Part shown: positions 44,629-55,230 of the stretch, piece after piece
Layout: every line of letters starts with the position of its first letter
Position numbering within the stretch: the first letter of the stretch is position 1
Assembly (NCBI GenBank): GCA_001949185.1
Contig: BDGG01000018.1
Location: 565,210-629,209, forward strand
Length of the DNA stretch: 64,000 nt
Origin: Ramazzottius varieornatus
Taxonomy: Eukaryota > Tardigrada > Eutardigrada > Parachela > Ramazzottiidae
Reading direction: 5' to 3'
Made by a program: the position numbers and the translations under genes
The notes under the pieces: model-generated
What the model saw: the letters and a program-made list of their open reading frames with translations, nothing else
Databases searched by the model: none
Told to the model about the DNA's origin: nothing

Positions 44629-45799
44629 GACGCGAAAAATAGTGAAAATATGTATTGCGAAATTACTTGTGAGATGTATTTTGCAATGAAAGTCTCCAGA
44701 GAAGCCATATCAGCAGCAGCGCACAGGAACTTCCCAGCTCGACTTTTAGCAGCATTGAAGAGCTCGGCCAACTTTGCCAGGTCCACCGACGCTTGTGCAA
44801 ATGGATTACCCCGGTCCTCAATCGGCGTCTGGCTCGACATCCAGTGGTGCTTGATCTGAGCCAGAACGACGCCATCCAGCGGTGTGTCGACGGCAGCACT
44901 TGTGCAGGTGACGACGGCAGGCGAGCTTGCGGGACGCTGAGTAGGTGAAGTGTTGGAGGCATTTTCCTGCTGTAGCTGTAGCTGACGAGCAGCTATTTCC
45001 TCTTCCTGGGCTTTCTGTCGCATCGGGCCCACGATCTCTCGAAGAAATCTCATGTCCACCACTAACTTGTTGAAAATGTCCCGGTTCCGATCGTCACGGC
45101 TTAAATTTCGTCGTGTCTGCAAAGGAAAGCGGAAACGAACGGTCAGCTCAACACTTACTGCGGGTCTTGGTTGAACTTCCTGATCAGGTCGAACCGTCTA
45201 TCAGTATCGGTACTTCCGTCAAAGGACAGATAGTTGACGTTGGTTTCAAACCCTATCCGCCGTCAATCGGGCGTCGTCAGCTTCTCCGTATCAATACTGA
45301 CCAGCAACTCTTCCGAACAGTGCAAAACAGCGATGCGATCCGAAAAGATCAACCTAAAGATCACCTCAAGTCAACCACTTATCCACCCAAAGACTTTTAT
45401 AACACTGATGTTAGACTTACACTTTGTCATTCAACGCACGAGCTTCCGACAGAATCTGCCGGATAACGATAGCTTTCGCTCCCAGGTTGGTCACGAACTT
45501 GTCACTGGTCGGTAAGAGACCCTCAAACCAGATAGGCAAGACCTTATTGGCCGACAGTGGTTCTACCCTGCACAAGGCCAATATGAATATATACAATAGA
45601 GAAAAAAACCACTTCCGGTTGATCAATCAGACTTACACTTCATCACTAGGTTCTGCTTCTTCCTCAACGGTCCCGCCGCTCTTCTGGCGCTCTTTTCCCG
45701 CCTTCTTCTTTTTCTTGTTTGTTTCTCTTATTCGTCGGTTCAAGTCTTGCAACAACAACTGAAAGAAAAACAAAGATCGTATCAGTATGGATGGATGCT

Positions 45800-46075
45800 C
45801 GGTAAACACATTCGACAGGATTCCTTTTTCATGTGACGCACGCGCACGCTATTACTGACTGATAGCGTGCGCCACTTGATAAAACAAAGCTGTCGAGCTT
45901 GATTGTTTTCCCAAGTACCGCATTTCGTCAGTGTTATTTCATGACAGCGTGCGCCACTGTAGATGATAATCTTGCCGAGTTTGTCTGCTTTTCTAAGTGG
46001 CGCACGTTCACGGTGTTATTAGCTGCGAGCGTGCGCCGCTTGCAACGGTAATTTTGTCGGGTTCCTCTGCGGATT
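45800..46075. repeat. Hairpin element, three modules, ATRX-like intron
   Basis: Spacers AAGCTGTCGAGCTTGATTG and AATCTTGCCGAGTTTG separate three hairpins. The element ends TTTTGTCGGGTTCCTCTGCGG. Confidence 0.82.
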
Positions 46076-46864
46076 ACTGTAATTTACAGACATTTTCACG
46101 GCTTACTTTCTTTCGCTCTTTTTGTTCTTCCTTCTGCAGACAGCGCGGGTGGAATGTGATCAACTATGCCGTCTTGATGACGGACATGAATGGCTTCCTG
46201 GCTTTGACGGCTTTGGCTTCATCGGAGCCGTTACAGTGTTTGATGAAGGCTTCGTACAGGTGTGTCTGTTCGGCGGTCAAGCGCAGCGTAATCAATTACT
46301 TGGTCTTGTTGGGAATGGTCTTGGCCAGGATGGAAGCGCCGCGGATCTGCAAGCAGCCAAACAGCGAATGCCGAAGGATGCTACTGCGTTCCATCATCAG
46401 CCTGACATCGTCCCGAGCAGCTTCCTTCTTGGAGCCTTCAACGATGGGATCGAGGAACTGGATCTTGAACTCTTTGGACGAACCCAGCAAGGCCGGCTTA
46501 ACAAAGTTCACCATGGTGTAATCTACCAAACATTCATTCCCATCAATAATTCCACAAAATTAATCTTTTTATTCGGCAATATGTACAACCTACATTCATT
46601 CAAGTTATTCTGTAGTGGAGTTCCGGTCAAGGCGATGCGAGCTACAATACAGAAAAAATAGACCGTCATCATAGTACCGTTATGCTCTACAACAAGAATA
46701 AAGCGGACGGTGCTCCCTTACCGTTGGTGTTGATCAACGATACGCACTGCAACGTTTTGCCGGTCTCGCACTTCAACATGTGCGCTTCGTCACAGACTAG
46801 TATGTCGGGACCTACGCCGAAAGTGTATCTTCAGTGCCTTGTTCTATTATGACGAACTGCAAGC

Positions 46865-46980
46865 TTGGCAAACGAACCCAACAAGATCGTTTCTCCATGT
46901 GGCGCAGACTTTCAGCCAATGACACTGTCAGTGTGCGCCACTTGGAAAAACAGTCTTATGGAGTTTGCTCGTCTAGCTTC
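46865..46980. repeat. Hairpin element, one module, ATRX-like intron
   Basis: Opens TTGGCAAACGAACCCAACAAG. Core TGTGGCGCAGACTTTC / GTGTGCGCCACTTGG with loop AGCCAATGACAC. Confidence 0.78.
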
Positions 46981-47486
46981 CCTTCTACTTTTCCCCCCAA
47001 TCCGTCGAGGTTACCTGGGTCGCGTAAGTACGTCAGCAGTTCTCTGTCCAGCTTGCCACTTTCGGCTTGTTGGCAGTAACTGAGGTACAAGGAGTAGCCC
47101 ATAATCAGGACTCCGCCGCTTTCTTTCCAGTCCTTTACGACGCTTAGCTGGTTCTTCTTCGTGGAGTTGTCCGTGTCCAGAACGAATGACTATCAAATAT
47201 CACCAAAACTACCGTCTTCCCAAAAGGGTCCACACCAAATACAGCTCAATCACCAACGGCCGGCAAACGCTAACGACACTGCAGCTCTTACCTTGAGAGC
47301 AACATCCTGTGAAATCTTGGCCATCCATTCTTTCACTTCCGAATCCCAGTTCAGAACGACCGAGGCCGGACAGAGTACCAAGCAGGTTCTCAGATTCAGC
47401 TCCAGCGATGTCAAGACAGCTTGTAGGAACGCCAATGTCTAGAAAGAGGCAACCATCAAGTGGGTCCTCTGCAAAAAACACCCGAC

Positions 47487-47735
47487 AAAAACTATTTGTC
47501 CAAGTGGCGCACTCTTGCGAACAATAACACTGCAGTAGTGCGTCACTGCGGAAACCCCCAATCACAACCGTCAAGACCGCTTTTCCAAGTGGCGCACGCT
47601 TCTAGCCAACAACATCGAAAGCGTGCGCCACTTGAAAAGTCGAACAAAGTCGAAATATTGTTTTCAAGTGGCGCACGCTTTCGATGTTGTTGGCTGGAAG
47701 CCTGCGCCACTTGAAAACAATCGTTCGACTTTGTT
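47487..47735. repeat. Hairpin element, three modules with two in mirror orientation, ATRX-like intron
   Basis: Modules two and three are near-exact reverse complements (loops AGCCAACAACATC and GATGTTGTTGGCT), making a palindrome of about 130 bp centred near 47650. Confidence 0.88.
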
Positions 47736-48379
47736 TGGAGAGCGGCATTTGTTGCCCTCAATGACTTTCTTGACGCGTGAGAGCCGCACCTGTAGAGTTT
47801 TGCCGAGTCCCATGGAGTAAGCCAGTATGCAGCCTTGGTACTTGGCTTGCTGTATACGGTCAACGGACTCGATGACATTGCGGTACATGAAGCGGACGCC
47901 CTCTTTCTGATGTGGCTGTAGACATGTCCACAAGTCGGTATGGACTTGGACCGTCACTGGAATAGGTTCTTCCCCCTCCGCTATGACGATGCTTCCGACA
48001 TCCAGTACGTTCTCCGCATAGTGCTGTGCAATATCACACAAACTAACTCAAAGAACGTGGACGACAAACAACTCCTCTACTTACATTTTATGAACGCTTT
48101 TCTTCCCACTCAACCAAACGTTCCAACCGTTCGTCTTCCTGAAAACAAAAGCGCAAGGTGATAGATCCACCGATACCTCATAGCAAGACGAATCCTTCCC
48201 TGGCTGTCTTACCTCGATTTTTGCCCGCAGACTTTCCGCGTCAAGTTCGTCGTCCGAAAGAATCCTTCGTTTTGGCAGTTTCTGAAATCACACAAAACCA
48301 ACTGCCTATCATTTCGCTCGCAGCGACCGAAGTAAGACCCGAAAAGACCGGAAATGGCAGCCGAGCAAGCAAACTTGGC

Positions 48380-48475
48380 ACAATCATTTCATTAAGTGGC
48401 GCACCATTCCAGCCAAGGACACTGGCAACGTGCGCCACTTGTAACGTGCGCCACTTAGGAGAACAATCTGACGAG
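48380..48475. repeat. Hairpin element, one module with a duplicated right arm, ATRX-like intron
   Basis: AACGTGCGCCACTTGTAACGT is followed at once by a second GTGCGCCACTTAGG, so the right arm is present twice. Confidence 0.75.
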
Positions 48476-49489
48476 CTGGATACGCCCAGCTCCTAAAACT
48501 GCTCTACCTACTGGTGGTTTGATCTTTGGGGACTTGCTGGTACTTGACTTATCCTTGGCGTCCTTGGCCTCGAAGCGAAGACGACGAGCTTCGAAAATCA
48601 GGCCCGTACTAGTACTGGCTTCAGACGGACTTTCCACATCCATCACTTCCACGTCTGCCTCGTCCGACTCCAAACTTCCCACGTCCATGGACTCTGTCTC
48701 CTCATCGTCCCACACCAGCTTCTCCACTTCCACCAAGGCTGCAGCTGCCCCTTTGGTGGTCCGCTCTTCCGACTTCAACCTCTTGTTAGCCTTCGCACCG
48801 CTCACCGCCGTATCCGACCCGGAAGTCCACGGTAGTAAGACCTTCTGCTTCTGCTGAGACGCGCTGGTCTCATTCCTATCCTTCTTCGGTATTACTTTCA
48901 CCGAACTGCTGGAAGGCGTGTCAGCCTCTTCGGCATCCACTTCGAACGGGCTGGCATTCTTCATTCTAGGCTTCACTTCCTTGTTCTCACTGACAGTCCC
49001 CAAGACCTTACGAACACCTTCCTCTTCCTTCATCCCTGACTCATCTAACTTTCTGCCCGCTGTCAGTTTACCAGACTTGCCTTTGGAGGAAAGACCTACG
49101 TTGCCGAGAAGTTCACGGCCTTGATCTTTGAGTTCTTCATCAGTCATGCCGCAGTTGGCGTAAAGGACGTTGAGCAGCTTCGCGCTGAAGTCTTCGTTCT
49201 CCTGAGAGTCTTCGTCAGTGTCAGGCGTTCTGCAAGCACGAATATCTTTGACCAAGTCTTCAGCGTCGGAAGAGGAATGCTCGTCGATTTCTTGGTCCTC
49301 GTCGTCTCTTTCTTGTTTATTCTCTGGGATTTCCGGTTGGCCACTCTCCCTCGCTTCTCGTTCCTTCTTCTTCTTTTCATCTTCCGCCAACTTTTCAGCG
49401 GTTTCTTCGGCTGTCAAGAGTTTGAGGAATTCGTCGAAACCCTCGCCTAGAAAGCCGATACTTCGTAAGTTACAGGTGGGGACTTGACG

Positions 49490-49600
49490 TACGAACTCGT
49501 CAAGGTATTTCTTCCCAAGTGGCGCACGCTTGCCGCCAAAACGACGGTAACCGTGCGCCACTGGAGACAACAGAATGGTCGCGTTTGTTTGCCCAGCAAA
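49490..49600. repeat. Hairpin element, one module, ATRX-like intron
   Basis: GACGTACGAACTCGTCAAGG opens it. Core CAAGTGGCGCACGCTTGCC / GGTAACCGTGCGCCACTGG. Closes GCGTTTGTTTGCCCAGC. Confidence 0.78.
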
Positions 49601-51206
49601 AGTCGACCTACCGTCGGTTTCCGCGGGTAAGCCTTCGTCGCTACTATCTACAAGGAAATTGCACTTGAACATGATTCATCCTCTCAACGCAAAACCATAC
49701 AAGGAAGAGCCTACCGTAAGGATCGAGAGGAACGCTTAAGGAGACGACTCCCGAAAAACCACGTAGCCCCGCCTCACTTTCTTCCGAAGATGCACGTCGA
49801 TGACATTGATGCACCAGTTTTTCGTCATCAAATTCCAAGTCGCCCTGTGACACAGCGCAGAAGATCACCCACATATTCCAGGCTTCGAAACAAGCGGCAG
49901 TAAGGACGACTAGGTTCGCTGCCACTTACCTCGTGGTCCGAAACACTCATGGCTTCCAACAACTGCGTCAGGGCAGCTTCCTGCAGTGCCAAACAAAAAT
50001 CAGACGGATTCAGAACCCACCAGGATTGTCAGATTAAACCAGGAGAAAATATGCTGCTCGGACACTTTAATCACTTACCGCTGTGGCAATCTTTCGGGCT
50101 TTTTCCTCTTTCTTCAACTTTTTCTCTTCGCTCAAATCCTTCCCTTCATAGCCCACACCCAGCGCGGCATCCTCCTTCCCAGTTATGTCGTCCACCTGTG
50201 AAATACCTACCATACCACCCATTTCTCCGGGCTGGCCATCGTCTTCAGCTTCGTCATCAGCATCCTCTGAGTCACTCTCCGATTCTACAAATTCATCATC
50301 TCGACAGGATACTTCCACATGCTCGAACTAACTTACCAGAAATCAACTTACCAGGTGGTGAGACGTACCGGTTAGGGATACTTTCGTCGCTTTCATCTTC
50401 TTCGCTAGACCAAGCACCAGAATCGTCGCGCGACTCAAGCTCCTCCCTCTTAACCTTCTCGTTCACTTTCTCTAAATTCTCGATGGCTGTATTCAGATCC
50501 ACGTTGTGATCCAACAGTCTTCTCAGAGCTAAGGTCAGCTCGGACGGTCTCTCCACCTCGGCAACGGGCTTCTTTCGCAGCTTTTTGGACTGCACTTCCG
50601 GCGGAAGTACTTGGCTGTTTTCTTCGTCTTCCAGCGACATCGTCGACAACTCATGAACCAGATCAACCTGGCCATCCCTCCCCATGTCTCCGCCATCATC
50701 GTTAAAAACTCCGTTCTCTTCTGCAACTTTCTGGACTTGCTCGAGCGGAACTTCACTCAAAATCCAGAAGCATCTTCGGTTTTGAAGCTGGAAGCCACGT
50801 AGTATTTCGTCGCTTGGTCATCTTGGAAGTTGGACCAGTCGGTCATTTCGTCTTCGCCTTCGTAGCGCTGAGCAGCGTCTTCGTTCAGTGAATGGACACC
50901 AGAGTCCCGCAACGAGACATGGTTGACATGTTCCGCCGTTTCAGCAGGCTTCGCTCCGATACGAAGTGAGGAAAGGGACTCCTTCAGCGTGCTGTAAAAT
51001 TCGACCATCCTGCTGCGACTGGCTGGAACGTACCGTCCTTCCCTGCAAACAAAGCCTCCTTGTACAGGTTCACCTACGCAACCAGAAATACTCGGAGAAC
51101 AAGCTGAATTTACCTGGTCGTCGTTGTGGAAAGACTCGCCGGCCGAGTGAAGGTGGCTATGTCTGGATGAAGACGCAGTAACCGCGCGTCCTTCGGCCAG
51201 ACTCAT

Positions 51207-52272
51207 GGTTCCATTGGGCTTGGAAGCTCCTTCAGAAAAGAGCTGAGGCTGTCGGAAGCCGGATTTGTAAACAAACTTGCTGGCTTTGCAGCCTTTGCTG
51301 ATGACGGCATCGAAGACGAGGGAAAGCAAACCAGATTGAAAATTATCCATGAAAAACTGGAAATCGAAAAAGCCATGGAAAAAGACTGTTTCACCAACCA
51401 ACAATCAGAACTCCACAGGGTGTGTGGCAGCGGAAGTTGCCAAGTGTGGCCAAGGTAGCCGAAGGGTAGACTAGACCGATGGAAGCTTGGAGAGCAGCAC
51501 GTCGAACCATGCATTCAAGAACTTTTTGCCGTCAACTAGGTTTCGATTGGCGTAGGTAAATCGCGCTTACTGTCATCACCGATTTTGGCACGCCGCGCTG
51601 CACAGCGTACCCAGGTGTTCGCCAAACTTTAACCAAGCAAACGTTTGTTCGCTGCTCGCCGCGCCAAAACTCGTTGTGGCTAAAGGTTTTGGCAAGCCAT
51701 TGTGAAGGTCGGCACCTGGCGAGTAGCGAACACCCAACACTGGTCTGTTCGTGCTGGTATTGGAACCGGAAGTCAGTTCTGACCGGTGTCCACTCTATCC
51801 ACTGTTAACTGTTTACATTGTCACCGCTTCCAGCTAGCCGCGATGAGGTTCTGGATCACCGGAACGCCCATAAATCCATCGAAAAAATCTGACGCAGTTC
51901 GAATAAACGGTCCAAAGTACAGATTTTATCGGTTTCGAAAGTTAAGTTCGTTTACTGCTGGAGGATCAGGGCGAAACTAAAAAAGAAGCTATGGTATTGA
52001 TACTGTCGGACTGTATTCCAGGATTAAAGATCGTATGCAGTAGTTTAAGAGTTAGCGTTCGAGTAGGGAAAGAAACTACACAAAACGAGAGGCGTTGAAT
52101 GCTAAAGGAATGAGGATAAGGTTTAATATCATGGTAAAAAACAGCAGCTAACGGAAGACAAGAAAAATTCCAAGTGAAGTTCCCTAGTACTGCACACAAA
52201 AGTGGTCACCTTTACGAACATCCCGACCGTTGCCGGTCCACTTCGACCGGCGAAAAGACACTCTTTCCGAAA
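51207..52272. other. Intergenic region between the ATRX-like gene and USB1
   Basis: About 1.1 kb with no supported gene. It includes the ATRX-like promoter and the USB1 3' UTR. An upstream extension of the ATRX-like frame to 51404 has no ATG and is treated as leader. Confidence 0.45.
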
Positions 52273-54339
52273 TCACAAAGGTATGAGATAGCTCCGATTC
52301 CCGCTTTTACACTGCACGGCTTTAGCCCACTGCGCCAAGTCCATGGCGAACTCAGTCTGCACACTCTCAAACTTTTTCTGCAAGAACAAAACGAAAAGCA
52401 GGTTACTTTCCGCCTCTATCCCGTAGGAAATATTTATCAACGTAACTGAAAATTTCAAACTAACTTTCGAGGTGAAAAATTTTCTTGCAAAGATATCAAG
52501 CCGAATATTCTGGGCTCCGCAAATCAACTAAGCAAAATCGCTTTGTCAAGCGGCACACGCTGTCGGCCCAGAAAACCAAGACGACGCGCCACTTGGACAG
52601 AGCAATCGGATTCAACGAAATTCCTCAACTAGTGACGCACGCTGTCTGTCAATAACACAGGAAACGTGCGCCACCTCGGAAAAGGATTCTGACCAGTTTG
52701 TTTGCCGAGTTCCCATTTGTCGAAGAAGTTCATCATTAGTTAGAAGAATGGTATACCTGCAAAACTTGAAGAACACGAGCTTGGTCTTCTTCCGACAGCT
52801 TTTCTGAGCACCAGGCGAAGCTGACATGGAACTGCGGGTTCTCGTAGAAGGTCGGCATGTTGAAGGACTTGAGACACGAGTCGACAATGCGTAACAGACT
52901 CAGCATTTCCTCTTTGCCGCGTCCAACCTTCAACGCCAGAAACGATCTACAAACAGAAAATCACATATCCAGGGTCGATTTTCATAACTTTGTCAGTGCT
53001 GACAAAGTACTGTATGACCGTACTGTAACAGCAGACGACTGACGTGCGTATCATTGATTATTAAACCCAATATTGACTCACGTGTTGGCTTGATCGTTGG
53101 TAAAGAAGCCCATCTCGTCGAAACTGTACGGAAACCTAGGAGAAGAAAACGTCAGCCATAAACAATAATCAATAAAAGTCAACTACCAGACAACCTTGAC
53201 TCGCGAAACTTTAGCAATGAATTCTTCCTGCATAACTTTCCCTTACTTTGCATTCGATGTTTTGACAATTTCGGCTTTAAGGTGCGCCGTGAAGTGGGGA
53301 ATCTCGTGGTAGCGTAACGTGACAGTTCGCGACATGCTGATATGTGGGTCCTCTATCATCTTCCACTTGACGGGCTTGATGTCCTCTATACTCATGGCTT
53401 CGTTGATCAGTTGGTTGAACAACGAACCGAGTCCATCCAAACGCGCTAAAAGAAGCAAAGCCCCCACATTATACAAGCGGTCACATGATAAAAACGCGCA
53501 GTTAGAAGTGGAAGCTCGGCAAAACAAACTCGACAGAACTGTTTTCCCCAAGTGGCTGTAAAAGCGCGCCACTTGGAATAACAATATTGTCGAATTTAAC
53601 TGTTTTCCTATGTGGCGCATGTTGCCGGTATTACTGGTCGACATCGTGCGCCACTTCAGACGACAATCTTGCCAGGCTTGGTTGCTTTTCCAAGTGGCGC
53701 ACGTTCACAGTGTAATTGGCTGATATTATGCTCCACTGGAGAACAACGCCGTCAGAGTAGGAAAATCACTTCCTACTATTTGTTTTCTCCATCGATCAAT
53801 TTTTGACATGAAGTCCGACTTACGGGTAAGGTAGACGAAGGTAGCCCAGCTACCCGGGAAATGTGCGAAGGCTCGAACTCGTCCAGACTCGGCATCGCTG
53901 ACAGCGTTGTCGTGCAGTTCCTGCTCTGCACTGTCTCCCAGCGCTTGGTCACAGCCCAGAAATCCCGGAAGGACCGTGGGCTGTTCTTCCACCCGTTCTT
54001 TCGTGCCGTCTTCTTCTGACGAAGTGGTCGAACTGGTGGATGACGGCTTCCGACCAGTCTTCACGTGAATGTCCGAAGAGGCCTTCTTCGATGATTTCTC
54101 CGAAGCCTTTTTCGAACCATCTCTGAAAGTTAACCAAGGATCAGTAAAAATATAGTCCCTCATTGAAGTATACGTTCAGAAATGACCCTTCATGTTACGC
54201 TGACATGAAGATGACGGAGAATATCTTCTTACTTTTTGCTGCGGGTTGGTTTGGGAGCTTTGTCTTTCTCCTCGTCCGAGGATCCGTACTCGTCAATCAG
54301 GCGACGTATGGCATCGCGAACACGAGAAACCATCGGCAT
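52273..54339 (-). CDS. USB1: U6 snRNA phosphodiesterase 1 (Mpn1)
   Basis: USB1 is a nuclear 3'-5' exonuclease that trims the U6 snRNA tail. ATG 54339 (MPMVSRVRDAIRRLIDEYGS) begins a charged leader. Exon 2 ends AFAHFPGSWATFVYL, the first strand of the 2H phosphoesterase fold. The next gives IEDPHISMSRTVTLRYHEIP with the first catalytic HxS. Then FPYSFDEMGFFTNDQANT and FLALKVGRGKEEML, followed by NPQFHVSFAWC with the second HxS. The last exon ends AVQCKSGNRSYLIPL at TGA 52273-52275, as in the human protein. Both catalytic His/Ser pairs are intact. About 300 residues in six or seven exons. Two introns carry hairpin elements. Confidence 0.93.
52525..52720. repeat. Hairpin element, two modules, USB1 intron
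   Basis: Opens TGGGCTCCGCAAATCAACTAA and closes CAGTTTGTTTGCCGAGTTCCC. The first module has drifted (CAAGCGGCACACGC / ACGACGCGCCACTTGG). Confidence 0.82.
53510..53760. repeat. Hairpin element, three modules, USB1 intron
   Basis: Opens GGAAGCTCGGCAAAACAAAC. The first module has a shortened loop and the third a drifted right arm (TTATGCTCCACTGG). Confidence 0.8.
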
Positions 54340-55230
54340 TTGGGACAGAGGAATCCGAGGAACGGTCTGAAACAGGAAATAACACGGAGTTCGTATGGAG
54401 TAGTCGAACGGCAACTCTCGAAGGAAAATGAGTTTAGAACAGAACTGTTACAACATACGTGGACGTCAGATCAAAGCTCAAACCTCGATACGAGTCAGAC
54501 AGCGTCTCTAAAGTTACCGTGGTAAAACTCAGCGTCTCAGCCGCTCCTGGCTCGTACTTCCGATAAAACCTGTTTCAACCGAGAAACATGCGTCAGCTCG
54601 AATGACGTGTTCGATAGATCAAGGTTCAGACTTACCACAACGACGTCGCTCGAAGGTCTGCTCTCAAGCCTGGTTGGACAGACTGCTGGAAGTAGAAAAC
54701 ACGGCCTGTTCTTTCATCTTGATGTTGAAACAAAAAAAAAACTCGGGAGTCGGGAGCACTTCTTCGGAAGATTCGGAACCCAGAGAGATGAGGGATGGAT
54801 AATAAAGTTGCGAGAAAAGTTATGTGACTTATGTCGGCAAGATCCGACAAGGTTGAATGAGCTGGTAAACACGTACGTACAACTGTGACATCATACATTC
54901 CTGTTTTAGCTTAGACGCACATGACTCATGCGGGGGTGCGGTGTGATTAATCGCCAGAGTTACTGAAATCGGCATCTTGACGTCACCGATGAAAGGTTCC
55001 TCTATTGATTGAAAGCCTGGGAAAATTATTGATTGATCAAAAGGGAAAAGCAACTTCCGTCAGACCGTCACTTCCGGTGGCGCACTGCTTTCATCCCTTC
55101 TAATTCATCCGTTCCAGCATGTTCCTCTTTTGCAGAATGCTACAATGAATCGGATCCCGTCCACGATTACCGTCGCTTGAGGTATGAACGCTGGCACGTT
55201 GGAGCCGAGAGCTGAAAGAAGAAATTGAAG
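54340..55230. promoter_or_regulatory. Divergent promoter region USB1 / VPS51
   Basis: The two genes face away from each other over 890 bp. Frames on both strands at 54602-54898 show no family signature. A lone GGTGGCGCACTGC at 55077 is a remnant of the hairpin core. Confidence 0.4.

Larger units (their letters stand above)
44277..51206 (-). pseudogene. ATRX-like SNF2 chromatin remodeller, with in-frame stops and missing helicase motifs
   Basis: ATG 51206 (MSLAEGRAVTASS) starts an acidic, Ser/Glu-rich N-terminal half without an ATRX ADD zinc domain. The SNF2 motor follows: [35 protein letters not shown] (motif I), LVLCPASVVLNWDSEV (Ia), ILVCDEAHMLKCETGKTLQ (II), IALTGTPLQNNL (III), VNFVKPALLGSSKEFKIQFL, then NVNYLSFDGSTDTDRRFDLI in the second lobe. 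The last exon ends VVRSVLQKMRQE at TAG 44277-44279. Problems: stops TAA 46296-46298, TAG 46164-46166 and TGA 45263-45265 lie inside conserved exons; a +1 frame break occurs near 50757; motifs V and VI are absent between 45157 and 45122. Splice sites look intact. Either a young pseudogene, a non-catalytic product or consensus errors. RAD54L2 is the alternative family. Confidence 0.8.

Noticed and set aside
46144-46298. Nuclear code change (reassigned stop codons) to explain the ATRX-like stops
   Set aside because: TAA, TAG and TGA all end other genes here at the expected C-termini, and the three stops inside the gene are of three kinds.
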